Source: Heliocidaris tuberculata (Eukaryota > Echinodermata > Echinoidea > Camarodonta > Echinometridae). Taken from it: DNA of 64,000 bases. Location: assembly GCA_025618425.1 (NCBI GenBank), contig CM046838.1, positions 43,128,019 through 43,192,018 of the forward strand. Direction: 5' to 3'. Positions within the stretch are counted from its first letter, which is position 1; each line of letters opens with the position of its first letter. A model generated the notes under the pieces. It was not told the origin of the DNA. It saw only the letters and a program-made list of their open reading frames with translations, and did no database searches. The position numbers and the translations under genes are program-made. This document shows, piece by piece, positions 35,362 to 46,989 of this stretch.

Positions 35362-35485
35362 AAATATTGTGCTATCCGGGAATATTGCTCCTTCTTTGAC
35401 ATTGAATGCTAAACATGATGTCTTTGAAGTGTTTCACGATATGGCCTTACATGATTTTAAGTCTGTATCTGAAAGCGAGTCTTGA
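35362..35485 (+). CDS. Possible orphan terminal exon
   Basis: After a good acceptor (TTTCCCAACAG) there are 40 open codons, ending SVSESES and TGA. Reads NIVLSGNIAPSLTLNAKHDV, then FEVFHDMALHDFKSVS. The acidic, Ser-rich end resembles a cytoplasmic tail, but no upstream exon of matching phase was found and it could be chance. The product is not recognised. Confidence 0.2.
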
Positions 35486-37540
35486 CCACCATCAAAGCAT
35501 CCTTAACCTACAATGAAAACGAGCGCTGAAGGGGCAACGCTGATGGCAAAAAGAATTGTCCATGCAAAAAAAAAAAAAAAAAAAAAAGCGGTCAGAAACC
35601 TAAAATAGGAGAGAGTATCAGTAGATTGGGCGTTACTAAAGTGGGAGAGAAACATTTTGATTCTCACACGGATTGTACAATCTTCAAGAACATAAACCCC
35701 ATACGATTACAAATCCATTTTAAGTCTGCATGCTCACTCGTTCTTTTTATCCAAGACAATTTGATATCCTTTCTCTATTCTTTTTTGTTGTTATAATGAT
35801 AATAAGATCCACTTGATTTGTGTTTGCGAGTTTTCAACCCAGAGGACAATTCCTAGGGAAATGTATTTTACCCTTAGAAAGAATCCAAGGGAATACAGCG
35901 ACCTAGCAATAGATTTTTTTTTTTTTTTTAACTTTGAACATTCCTATTCGGACGCGCAAAAAGAAATATTTGAGGAATATAGCAAAGCAATTGCAAGGCA
36001 AATTTATTATTTTTTCGAATGATCAATACTTTGAAAGTGCTTTTTATGCACTAATATCCAATCCGGGGGCGCGAAATCTAACAAGCCCCTGCCTTATGCG
36101 GGGGGGGGGGGGGGGGGGGGAGCAACTAGAGGCAATTAATGGTTAACACTTTAAAAACGCCTTTGGGGGCGCGAAATAGCTAGATCCCGAACGTAATTAT
36201 GTGAGGGAGCAAAGCGACCGAGCTTTAGAAAAATTTTGAATTTCAAACCCTATAAAATACCATTTCTTACCCGTTTGGTCCTTTCCTTTCTCTCTTTTGT
36301 GGTTTTTGATCCCCCTTCAAATGCCGCCCGGGACAAGTGTCCCCTCTGCCCCCCCCCCCCCGTAGATACGCCACTGGTTACAACAAAAGTGAAAACAATT
36401 TTCAGAATACCACCCCAGGATTCAGCCTGTGTCGTATGCCCCCACTCCCCCCCCCCCAAAAAAAAAAAAAAAAAATCAAAAAAAAAAAAAATTACTTTTT
36501 ATATTGCAAGACAATTTATTTCGTAATCGATACCCAAATGCTGGTCGTAATTTTTTCCCCCTGGGGGAGGGGGGGGGGGATACTGTATAGTGTTGTATCG
36601 AGCATGTTAATAGTGTTAATCTACCATTTTGAAAAAAAAAAAGTGGTCACTCCTCGGTCCTCTTAAACGGTGATTTAAAACTTTAGTTTTTAGAGTGCAG
36701 AAAGCCTAGAGACTGACATATAACCGAAAACTATGCGGAAAATATATAAGTATGGCTCACCTGACTGGTACCTCAACAATCCCATTAATGAAGGCATTAT
36801 CTATTCGTTGAATGGGGTATTTCTGAATTTCCTTTATCTACCCGTTACCTAGCAGATAGCATCGTGCTGTAGAGTTTACGAATGATAAATGTGGCTTACA
36901 TTCACTTTTCTTGCGACTATGGCACGTGTGTAATGTTTCAGTAAAATGCTTATTAAATGGTTAAGTGCAATCCAATTTACCAAGTTTCCTGAGTTGTCAA
37001 TTTTAAACAGCAGTATTAGAAACAAACAAACAACGAACTCTAGTAAGTTTTGCATTCGCACAATTGATACTTGAGGAAAACTGTTAGACAACTAAAACGG
37101 GTCAAAATGAATATGGTTGCCCGACTCGAATAAGCGCCTACTAATCACTATAGAGGCTTCAGATGTATCTTGTAGTTGCTGTTAGTACTACTACAGTAGG
37201 TGTTGATGTTGGCGCTGTAGTAGTAATAGTAGTTGTTGCTGTTGTTGTTGTTGCTGCTGTTGTTGTTTTTGTTCTTCTTCATATTCTTCTTTATTTCTCT
37301 CTCTCTCCTTCTTTTCCTCTCTTGCATAATTACCTGATTACATTGTGATAATCCATGTACAAAAAGAGAGACTGGGAGAAAAAAATCCAGGGAAAACAAA
37401 GAAGTACGATAGAGATGATGAAGGCCTGGAGAAGTAGAGAGGGGATGGGTTGGGGATTCTTTCTAAGCCTGAGGCATAAGCACAGCTAATTCTACCAGCC
37501 GGGTTAAATTCATATGACTTACCATTTCCCTCAAGCCTCT
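35486..37540. other. Intergenic with homopolymers
   Basis: A runs near 35566 and 36460-36490, a G run at 36101-36120, C runs near 36350 and 36450, and a GTT-rich trinucleotide stretch at 37220-37270. Around 36360 the phrase TAGATACGCCACTGG resembles one terminus of the hAT-like element at 44823. No gene seen. Confidence 0.5.
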
Positions 37541-37559
37541 ATAAGGAATATATAATGAC

Positions 37560-38129
37560 ACCTAACTTGTGCCTCAAAATATGCACTTAGTAGTATTAAC
37601 ATGAACATCATGTTGTTACCATGGAGTCAATCTACTAAAGCCGTTTGCCAGCACCCTGCACGTAAAGCAGTATTATTTGAGGGGAAATTGAGATCTCTTG
37701 GCACGTACAATGCTTGTCAGAAAAGAAAAACAAAGCATTTCGAACGATTTTTTTTTTAATGAAAGAACTTTTGACAATAACTACAGAGAACTGGGGTACT
37801 TTTTCTCTCTACTCGCAAAGAAAATGTTAACACAAATTTAATAACTCCTAGAAAGTTGTCTGCAGGTATAATTGCAGTGCAATTTATTACATCGACATTA
37901 TTATCCATTTCCTTTGATGTGCAATGGAGCTTTGCGAGACTCCGATTCACTTTCGGCCAAGTCAGCAAGAAGTTCCAACCTCAACAGATCTGGAATGAGA
38001 GCTCCGATAATTTTCTTACTGTTCCTAGATTTAGTGAACTGACACTATCTTGGAGTAAAATCAGTTTGATAACAAATTAATTGAATCGAAGAATCTTCCA
38101 TAAACTAGAGCGATATTTAGTCTAAAGAT
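37560..38129 (+). promoter_or_regulatory. Duplicated 5' flank of pseudogene D
   Basis: Blocks match the 5' flank of gene C in the same order: GTTACCATGGA (37616 and 47036), CATTTGCCAGCACTTT-like (37644 and 47080) and GGCACGTACAAT (37699 and 47135). Shared order with diverged spacers suggests a duplicated promoter region. No TATA box found in this copy. Confidence 0.5.
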
Positions 38130-38193
38130 ATGGATGGTTGGATGATTTTGGTATTTTCATTGATTTGTATTTCTGGTTTTACCATGGCAAAAA
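38130..38193 (+). CDS. Pseudogene D signal-peptide exon
   Basis: ATG, then 21 codons plus one base (phase 1 out), donor GTAAAT. Reads MDGWMILVFSLICISGFTMA: a short polar start and a hydrophobic core. It is 64 nt, the same as 47516-47579, and differs from it by a handful of codons. Confidence 0.75.
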
Positions 38194-38901
38194 GTAAATA
38201 TTTCAAACAGCTCATGAATATAATCATGTCATATGTGTACTTTCTTTAGTTCAGTAATGATACCGGCTTGGGCCAGTGTTTCGAGTGATCATTCTCTTTA
38301 GTGCGTGATTCTGCATATATAGCCAACACACATAATACATAAGCAAATTCCAAGTCCCTGCCAAAGCAGCTTTCATCCTCTCCATTGAATACCACTGGTG
38401 AATTTTTATAATTGGGGATGATGTCAGTGAATGCGATGTATACGGAATATGGTGTTTGTCATGTTTGTGCTGTCGATTGCCTGCCGTTTTATGTTTTAAC
38501 TTTTGATGCATCATCAGATCATAGGAATGAGACTGTCCTTCCTGATGCCTCTTCTGACCAAGTACTCTCTAAATGTAAAAGAGTGAAAAGCACTAAAAAA
38601 AAAAAAAAGAGTGAAATTCCACTCTCACAACGGGTTAAATGAGGAACGACCCTTTTTCGAGTGGAAAAAAAACTCAGGAAAGAGTGAAACACCAATCTTT
38701 CAAAGAGTGAAAGTTTTATCACTCATGTGGACAGAGTGGAAATAATTCACTCCTTTCTGAGCTACCCGTCCGTGTGGTCAAAATGTATGACCACTGCTGA
38801 TGGCTAGAGTTACTGACACTCGACAACCATCAACCGTCAGTAACTGCACACCACCACTGCACACCACCGTCGATGTCAATCGATCAGCATGAATAGACCA
38901 T

Positions 38902-40453
38902 ACAGGCTAGGAACCTGTCCCGAAATAGTCACCCCTTTTTAACCATAATTTTTGACCCATTAAACTTACTTAGACCCATTGACAAAAAGGTTGTCAGCCT
39001 GAACGTAGCCGCCTGGTTTAGCCCCCAGAGCCCCCCCCCCCCCCAGGACCCCAAAGTCGGGTCGATTTCACCCCATCTCCCCCATACACCAAACTTTTTT
39101 CAGTAGGAAATAGTATGACTGGACATTACAAAACAAAACAAAACAAACAAAAACAAAAAAACTGACAAAAATTTCCGTCGGGATAGGGTGTCAAACGGCC
39201 CCTAAAAATTGGGGTAAATTTTTCCTCTTGAAGCCCAGGGACCAAATTTTGTCACGATGAATGGATGTACATTACAAAAATATGAAAACTGACAAAAATT
39301 GTCCAGCGGGAAGGGGGTGTCAGACCCCCAGAAATGAAAACCCCTAAGTGCCCTTTGACAACGCTTTGCCCCCCCCCCCCCACATGCTCTATATGTAACG
39401 AAAAAACATTTTCTTACCTTCTGACTATGATATTAAACTCAAAAGTGTTTCATTCAATTTAATTCAGACTTTCATAACAAAATTGTGGGTATAACAATCT
39501 TCTTGCGGTGCAATTTGGTGTTAATTTGTCTTCTGATTAATAAGTTGTTAAATTGTGAAAAAATGTATTGCTTTCTCAAAAGTAGCTAAAAATATTGTCA
39601 GGATTATGTAAACACACCCATTGTCCCTCTTCACCTGTTTGACAAGGCAGTAATAGAAGAGCTTTTCAGGTATCTGTGGTATGTCACTGACAGGCTGAAA
39701 TGTACTATGTATGTGCTAATTACACAGCTAACAAGCAAGCTTCTCTATGCCTTGTCAGATCGACAATGGGTGTGTTTACGTAATCCTGACAGTATTTTTT
39801 TGGCTACTTTTGAGAAAGCAATACGTTTTTCACAATTCAATAATTTATTAATCAAAAGACAAATTAACACCAAACTGCACCTCAAGAAGATTATTATACG
39901 CAAAATTATGTTATGAAAGTTTGAATTGAATTGAATAAAACACTTTTGAGTTATCATAGTCAGAAGGTAAGAAAATGTTTTTTCTTGACAAACAGAGCAT
40001 TTTTTGGGGGGGGGGAACGTTGTCAAAAGGCCCTTTGGGGTTTTCATTTCAGGGGGTCTGACACACAATTCCCGATGGACAATTTTGTCACTTTCATATT
40101 TTTGAAATGTACATCCATAGCTCTTCCTTCTGACAAAATTTGGTCCCAGGGCTTCAAGGGGAAAAATTTGCCCCAATTTTTAGGGGCCGTCTGACACCCC
40201 ATCCCGACGGAAATTTTTATCAGTTTTTGTGTGATTTGTAATGTCCAGTCTTACTGCTTCCTACTGAATATGTTTGGTTCACTGGGGAGATGGGGTGAAA
40301 TCGACCCGACTTCGGGGTCTGGGGGCTAAACCCGGCGGCTACGTTCAGGCTGACAACCTTTTTGTCAGTGATTTAGATAGTCTAAGCAAATTTAAGGGGT
40401 CAAATCTTATGGGTGAAATGGGGTGACTATTTCGGGACAGGCTCCCAGACTAA
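38902..40453. mobile_element. Long fold-back element FB1, copy c
   Basis: Begins CAGGCTAGGAACCTGTCCCG and ends GGGACAGGCTCCCAGACTA, with arms of about 700 bp inverted to each other (GCCGCCTGGTTTAGCCC against CTAAACCCGGCGGC). It lies in the first intron of pseudogene D. A CAAAACAAAACAAA expansion is inserted at about 39135. Confidence 0.92.
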
Positions 40454-41179
40454 TAGGCTACAGAGTAAATGCCAGATGAAACCTCGGTGAGATCCATCGG
40501 GTCATGATGGGGGCGGATACAGTGTGATGGCTGAAGCACATCATATCCTTTTAGGGATGTACTACACTATGTATCCATAGAGGGGCGGCGCTACAGGGGG
40601 GGGGGCAGGGGGGCGGCCGCCCCCTATCATTTTTCAAGCGAGCAAAAGAAAAAAAAGAGGAAGAAGGGGGGGGGGGGAGGAGAAATAGAAGGGGAAATGG
40701 AGAAGAGAAGGCTAGGCCATGCAATCTCTGTTGGTTCGCACGTTGTAACCGATGTGCTGTCACTTATAAAACATTTAGCTGTGGTTCGTTAGAGTATTAT
40801 AACCACCCTATTCCAAGAGTGGTGACTGTAGTTTTGTATACCACAAATAAATGACACTGACAATTAATTTTAAGCGGTTTGTCATTGGTTGCCTTGCGTC
40901 ACTCGTTGATCACGAGTGAAAATAATTCAGTATGCAAACGATGTTGAGCGGAACACATGCAGGCCTGCTCGCTCTTTCAGTGAGACGGCTGATGAAGGAA
41001 TGTCGACATGCTTACTCAAAAGGGAGTGCTTTACCACTCAATTTGGAATGACAGTTCCTCCACTCTTAATGTCGAGCGGCAAATTCACTCCTTTACATTT
41101 AGAGAGTATGTATCTGCAAGTATGTTCTCTCCACCTGTTTGTCAGATTTCCCCTTCTTTGTGTCTGTAAATCCTACTAT
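40454..41179. other. Intronic/intergenic, G-rich and CT-rich stretches
   Basis: A G run with GGGGCGGCGCTACAGG at 40574 and a GGAAGAAGGGG stretch at 40650-40700. GAGTG/CACTC phrases here echo those at 38570-38750. No gene seen. Confidence 0.4.
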
Positions 41180-41935
41180 ACAGTGCGTCCCCCCAAAAGT
41201 TAACAGTCAGAAAAAGTCTCCCCAAATAAATATTTCAAAATATTTGAAGCAAAATTTCATACCTGTAGATAGCTTAGGATCGCTTCTATTACATGACATC
41301 TAAAGATCTGGCGAAAAGGTGCAAAATCCAGATTTGACAAGAACTGGTATTTCTTCTGGCTGGTATCAGCAAAGTTGTGTGTCATGAAAAGGCTTATAAA
41401 TATTCATATTTGATCAATGATAGACAATTTATCAAAGAAGAGGTTCTGTTCTCTGTATGTCCTTACGTATCTCATCAATATTTTCATGTTTCAGTCAGCA
41501 ATTTAACTGCTTTACTGAGTGTTTTGAAATATTAGCTTTGGCAAGGTTTCCATTCAAGCTGGTTTTCTCAGTCAACCATAAAGTTTTGATGGGATATGTC
41601 AAGACATACAGAAAACAAAGTCTATTCTTTCATAAATTGCCTTTCAATGATCAGAATATGAAAGTTTCTATTTAAAGCCTTTTCAAAACTCTAAACTTTG
41701 CTGATACTAGACAGAACCAATACAAAGTTTTGTCAACCATAGATTTTGCACCATTTCACAATAATGGCTTTTGCTCACTCAAGCGTAACATATCGTTAGA
41801 TGTTTTGGTGTCATCTGATAGGAGAGACACTAAAATATCCATAGGTATGAAAATTTTATGAACATATTTTGAAATGTTCATTTGGGGAGACTTTTCCAAC
41901 TGTCAACATTTAACTGTTCCCAAATTTGTTAACAC
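41180..41935. mobile_element. Inverted-repeat element of about 755 bp
   Basis: AACAGTCAGAAAAAGTCTCC and CCAAATAAATATTTCAAAAT at the left return inverted at the right (ATTTTGAAATGTTCATTTGG, GGAGACTTTTCC). Inner parts also pair (GGTATCAGCAAAGTT against AACTTTGCTGATACT). No ORF. Confidence 0.82.
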
Positions 41936-42489
41936 TAGTCAGCTCACTCAAGCGGGCCTGTTTAACACCACAATCTATTCTATCAATTTCCCGTAATTAG
42001 GGGGAATATAAATGTTATGAACAATTAAATAGACATGAATGGGGGAAATTGGAGGGGGAGGGGGCTGCATATGCCCCCACTATATAGGCCAATACATGCG
42101 CTACCATCCATGATCAAAGTGTGAAATAGACATATCGGGGAAAAGGGCAATTTTGATTTTAAAATCGTGTTCGTTATTCGAGGTTTTTTTTTTTTTTTTT
42201 TTTTTAATTGCAACTTTTAATGCAAAATATAATAGTGTGCTATTTATGAACTCATCATTAAGAATTAAACCTTGAATGCTTACCACTCATACATACATAT
42301 ATAGTTAGTAGGCTATTCGACGTCACGTGAGGTATTTCAGCCAATAGAATGTCAAGAGTCTAGTTAAAATAAATCAGCCGTAAACTGTAAATATATTTAA
42401 CTGATTTTTTTCCAATGTGAAGAGGGAGTTCTACATCATCCTCCGTGTTTTATACGGATACTATTCTGTCTCGTCTTTTCGTTCTGTAG

Positions 42490-42644
42490 GTACGGTTTTC
42501 ACCATCAGCTTGGTTAACGGGACTAATGAATACGAAGGTCGCGTTGAGGTGTCCCACAATAACACAGCTGGTTCCCTTAGTGGTAGCGATGACTGGGACT
42601 TTGAGAGTGCGAACGTTCTTTGTAAATCCCTTGGCTATACACAA
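42490..42644 (+). pseudogene. Pseudogene D first SRCR exon, left half
   Basis: Acceptor TTCTGTAG, phase 1. Reads [20 protein letters not shown] up to KSLGYTQ, where TAG follows. Relative of the intact exon at 49994-50329. The cysteine of SICG is Ser here. Confidence 0.85.
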
Positions 42645-43352
42645 TAGCCCAGGAGCCTATTTTGGGGGGGGCTACTTTTGAGAAAGCAATACATTTTTCA
42701 CAATTTAATAAATTATTAACCAAAAAACCAATTAACACCAAATTGCACCTCAAGAAGATGATTATACTCAAAATTATGTTATGAAAATTTAAAGTGAATT
42801 GAATGAAACGCTTTTGAATTATCATAGTCAGAAGGTAAGAAATGGTCTTTCTTGGCATACAGAGCATTTTGGGGGGCAAAGCATTGTCAAAGGGCACTTT
42901 GGGGTTTTAATTTCAGGGGGTCTGACACCCCCTTCCCGATGGACAATTTTGTCAGTTTTTATATTTTTGAAATGTACATCCATAGCTCTTCCTTCTGACA
43001 AAATTTGGTCTCTGGGCTTTAAGGGGAAAAATTTACCCCAATTTTTAGGGGCCGTCTGACACCGTCTGACACCCCATCCCGACAGAAATTTTTGTCAGTT
43101 TTTTGTGTTTTGTAATGTCCAGTCATACTACTTCCTACTGACAAAGTTTGGTGCATGGGTGAGATGGGGTGAAATCCACCCGACTTTGGGGTCCCTCTGG
43201 GGGGCTCTGGGGGCTTAACCCGGCGGCTACGGTCAGGCTGACAACCTTTTTGTTAATGACTTAGATGGACTAAGTAACTTTACAGGGTCAAATCTTATGG
43301 GTAAAATGGGGTGACTATTTCCATGATTTCGGGACAGGCTCCCAGACTAGAA
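42645..43352. mobile_element. FB1 copy d, solo-arm insertion in an SRCR exon
   Basis: The insert starts TAGCCCAGGAGCC, has almost no left arm, then runs from the element centre (GCTACTTTTGAGAAAGCAAT) through a complete right arm to GGGACAGGCTCCCAGACTA. It interrupts the exon between the codons CAA and GCA. Only AA could be a target duplication. Confidence 0.9.
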
Positions 43353-43524
43353 GCAGACGTGGTCTCTTATGGGACACTGTTCGGGGGGAAAGCAGGAGTA
43401 GTTCACTTTAATAAGCTTGGATATACGGGAAGTGAAACAAGCATCGATTCGTGTCCTTTCAAGGTCGATGATGGACGCTGTCGCACCAGCGGCTATAATG
43501 ACGCTGGTGTTGTCTGTAAAGATG
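43353..43524 (+). pseudogene. Pseudogene D first SRCR exon, right half
   Basis: Resumes in the original frame (ADVVSYGTLFGGKAGVVHF) and ends GVVCKD with donor GTACGC in phase 1. With the left half it would make 327 nt, a normal size. One conserved Cys is Tyr (LGYTG). Confidence 0.82.
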
Positions 43525-44137
43525 GTACGCCTGTAGAGTCACTTCTTAACCATTCACTCTTATTACACAATTAAACAATGATTTCTAATCATTCAAAAGA
43601 TTGTAACGAGTCACCGTAGACCTACTGACCCAATTACGTCAGGGGCCTAACGTTTCTTTCTCGAATATCGTCTGCTAGTTTTTTGTTTTTATTTATTTTT
43701 CAAATCACCTTCTCTCCGCTAGGCAGAAAATGAATCAAAACAAAACAAACAAACAAAAAATATCTGGCATTCGTCCCGTTTCTTAAAAGCGTGACAATCA
43801 TGATGACCTTCCCTAAATTGTTAAATCGCCTTCATTGGGGCACTGTGAACAATGCCCAAGAAAATTCATTAAAAAAAAAATCGCTTTGGAGGTTGGTATT
43901 AATAAAGTATATTAATAAAGTATAAAGTGATTTTCTCATTGAAATGCTATACCGCATTATTGGTTCTGGTTTTCGTTTTAGGTTCTCTAATATAGACGCC
44001 ACCGTGCGGCTCTGAATTGACTAAAACGTAGACCCAATAATGACAATAACGTCTCATTTCCTATATAATTATGATAATTGTCTGAGAGTAAGTTGCCTTT
44101 ATTTGTTGATAAAAAGTCTACCCCCCCCCCTTTGCAG

Positions 44138-44463
44138 ATTCTAGTGCAACTCCTGTGCGCCTCATGGGAGGGGCTACTGAAAATGAAGGTCGGACTGACG
44201 TCAAGCTTAGTGGGTCATGGGGAGCCCTTTGCGGAAGCGTGTTATGGGATAACATACAAATGGATATCATCTGCAGGGTAGTTGGCTTCAAGCGAGCTAA
44301 TCTAATTTTCCGAGAAAGGGTGTTTGGAATATCCGATGTGGACGTCTTATACGATCGATTCCAGTGCCCTACTCGATCAGAACGTTCGTTGGATTCTTGT
44401 ACCCTGTCCAACCGTCCCGACTACTGCACGGGGAAAAATACTCAGGGGTTGTTTGTGACGCGT
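44138..44463 (+). pseudogene. Pseudogene D second SRCR exon, frameshifted
   Basis: Acceptor TTTGCAG, donor GTAAGA. Reads RLMGGATENEGRTDVKLSG, WGALCGS, IICRVVGF and SLDSCTL. After about 44430 the frame is lost; the next frame gives SGVVCDA. 326 nt in all. The break is near GGGGAAAAA, so a sequencing error is possible. Confidence 0.78.
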
Positions 44464-44814
44464 GTAAGAAGCAACATTTTAGTACTATCCTTTGTTGAAG
44501 AACAGAGATTTAATTTTCAATCTGGGAAAAGATTCTACTAAATTTAGCATTGCATTAGTAGGTTTCAGTTTCATCTTAGTGTGTCTGTTTTAAAACATCC
44601 TAGCTTGAGGGCCTACAGACTTCACTGCCAAGGTTAGCGAGTTGAATTTATAAAGTGCGCTGATTTAAAGAAATCGAAAGTGGGAGAAGACTTATTAATG
44701 AGCATGGTCACATTTATTGTAAGTTCCCATTTTTTACGGCATTCAGTTAAGTACTGCAGAAGTGTAGGCTTGTGGAAGAGTATTATCATCACAAATATCA
44801 GGGAGTGTCATTAG
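44464..44814 (+). other. Downstream of pseudogene D, nothing recognised
   Basis: No further receptor exon was found before the hAT-like element. Confidence 0.4.
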
Positions 44815-44822
44815 GATATTGC

Positions 44823-45024
44823 CACTGGCGTAGACAGGGCCGGGGCACAAGGGGGCCACCCTTCCCCCTATTCAGCCTATTCAACAACAAAAAAAGTCGC
44901 TACGAGCCGTTACCTTTCTCTCAAAATTTGCTAAAACGTCAAAGTTTTCGCGCTTCGCCCGAAAAGGGGAAAATAACTTCACGTCTGCCCCCCCCCCCGT
45001 TGAAAAACCCTGACTACGCCACTG
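44823..45024. mobile_element. hAT-like MITE, 202 bp
   Basis: Terminal repeats CACTGGCGTAGACAGGG and CCCTGACTACGCCACTG (two mismatches). The 8-bp flanks GATATTGC (44815-44822) and GATACTGC (45025-45032) match at 7 of 8. An 8-bp duplication is the hAT hallmark. No ORF; C run inside. Confidence 0.85.
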
Positions 45025-45039
45025 GATACTGCGTAGCAT

Positions 45040-46060
45040 CGATGAACAGCTAATTTCAGGCTCAATATCCTTACTCTTTCGAACGTTGCGTCGAGCCTTC
45101 TTTACTACAGGAGTCTCTGGAAGGCTGTACGAAAATCGTAGACAGTGGTGATCTCAGAAAAAATTCTCATGTATGGTGATGTCTCTTATCTGGCAATCCA
45201 ACGAACCATCGTTGTAGTCATTATGTGGCACAGAACGATAAGGATTCATGAGATTCCTAGATATGACAAGATCTAGGGTGTGGCCCAATTTATGGGTTGC
45301 ACCATGAACATGTTGTACCATACTTCCAGTTTCGATAATCGACAAAAGCTGTCTAACTTAAGACCTGGATGGCTCATTGATGTGCAGATTGAAATCACCA
45401 ATAATCATAACTTGTCCACATAAAAATGAGATCTAGTTCACGAGGGTTTCAAATTCTGCGAGAAAATCACTGATACGTAGGCAGTTTGATGCCGAGGGTG
45501 GAGGTATGTAGATGATAAAGATAGGAGTATTGCCAGCTTTATGTCTGTATACCACATATGCATGTTTCAAGAGTTGAAACTAATTCATTTGAGCTTCAGC
45601 CACGTGATGCAAATTCAAATTCAAATTGGACTTAAACAAAGAGCAATTCCTCCATGATGGTCAGTTAGTCTAGGTATACTAAGAAGAGTGTAGCCAGGGG
45701 GACGGTGTACACTCATTAATGATTGTCGAATCGCCCTCACGAAGCCATGTTTCAGTGATCATCATAAGATTTAAGTAATGTTCAGATATATAGTCATGGA
45801 GAAGAAACTAAGGCTTTTTTTTTCTTATTGAATGGGTATTCCACAAACACACTTTAATATCTGAGATATTACTTGGGTCAAATATCTTCATTGGTGTGAT
45901 ATTCTTTTCACAATACCACGAGAAGCATGGTCCTTTTGGGAATATTGGAAGAGATAAGTACAGGAATTTGATGTTGCTTTCTTCGACGGCCACGTTTACC
46001 TCGATATTTTCGAGAAAGTTTACTGGATTTACCAAGTAGGTTGATACGGTCTAGTATATC
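45040..46060 (-). mobile_element. Non-LTR retrotransposon fragment, endonuclease domain
   Basis: Minus strand reads VCLWNTHSIRKK (46000 region), then a broken stretch, IFIIYIPPPSASN, VMIIGDFNLHINEPSRS and VHGATHKLGHTLDLVIS. These are the N-terminal, GDFN and (G)HTLDLV motifs of an APE-type endonuclease. Several stops; dead. Its far end abuts the hAT-like MITE. Confidence 0.85.
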
Positions 46061-46079
46061 CTGTTGAACAACATGTATT

Positions 46080-46225
46080 GGACTGTTTCGTTGACGACGA
46101 TGTCGATGACGATGTCGATAATGATGCCGACCACGACGTTAACAATGATTTCGACCACAATGTCAATAACGATGTCGAATACGATGTCGAATCCATTGTC
46201 AAGAATGATGTCCAAGATTAAGTCA
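46080..46225. repeat. Degenerate GACGATGTC-type repeat
   Basis: Short phrases GA(C/T)(A/G)ATGTCGA repeat about every 12-18 bp, giving an Ile/Val/Asp-rich minus-strand ORF of no apparent meaning. Confidence 0.75.
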
Positions 46226-46985
46226 AGATGAGGTCCAAGACGATCTCCACAGGTTGATATCAAATATGATCAATATCAGATGGTGATAACTGAGAATTTA
46301 CGCAATGTATGTTCCACGATTTTAGTCAGTTATAAATTCTGAAATTTCTGTGCAAGCTCCCAGCTTATATACAATCAACCCTTAATCAGAATTTTCTACC
46401 TTCTACTACAACATTCATGAAGGTTTGGAACTCCCTGGGAAGTTCTACATACTTCTTGTTGTAACAAACAAAAGAAGGAGGATTCCAATGATCTGTTTGT
46501 AGACTCTTTGCAATGTTTCACTCTTACTAAGAAGTTCATTTTCATTTTCATTTCATTTATTTCTACAATAACGGCAAATAATTTACAAAGACTTTCAGTT
46601 TACAAAAATCATTATGAGCATATAGAAAAACCATTAAAAATGAAATGTGGCACATAAATTCGGTTAACACAAAGTTCATGCAAAGGTCAGGATAGTCAAC
46701 ATGTTATAGCATGTAATTACATTGTTACTATCATACAGTACATCACACATAAATGTTATTATCTAGAATGTTCTTCCTCTACTGAATGTGCATTATTTAA
46801 TATGTAATTGATGATTCTTTCACTGTTACTGAGTACACTGACTTTCACATCTGAATAATGATTTCTCTTCTAGAAATTTCTATGTTCATAGATAATGTAC
46901 ATAAAGAGAACTGAAAAATAACTTCCTTCCAGTTGATTAAACAACGTATTTTGCCCCTCCCAAGCAAATTTTATACTGACGAGTG
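46226..46985. other. Intergenic, nothing recognised
   Basis: AT-rich. A stretch around 46530-46620 (TTTCATTTCATTTATTTCT then ATTTACAAAGAC) resembles a retrotransposon 3' end but is too short to call. Confidence 0.35.
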
Positions 46986-46989
46986 ACTT

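Larger units (their letters stand above)
38130..44463 (+). pseudogene. Pseudogene D: 5' fragment of an SRCR receptor gene
   Basis: Signal-peptide exon 38130-38193, an SRCR exon split into 42490-42644 and 43353-43524, and an SRCR exon 44138-44463. The order repeats the start of gene C (47516, 49994, 53128). Three defects are visible. A fold-back element sits inside the first SRCR exon and brings an immediate in-frame TAG. That exon has lost two domain cysteines (SLSG for SICG, LGYTG for LGCTG). The second SRCR exon is 326 nt, whereas all eleven intact SRCR exons here are multiples of three, and its end reads GLFVTR instead of the GV(A/V)CDA of its relatives. No stalk or 7TM exon follows before the next signal exon. 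A truncated secreted peptide is possible but unlikely to work. Confidence 0.82.

Noticed and set aside
46051..46263. Asp/Ile/Val repeat frame on the minus strand
   Set aside because: A short-period repeat with no domain features.
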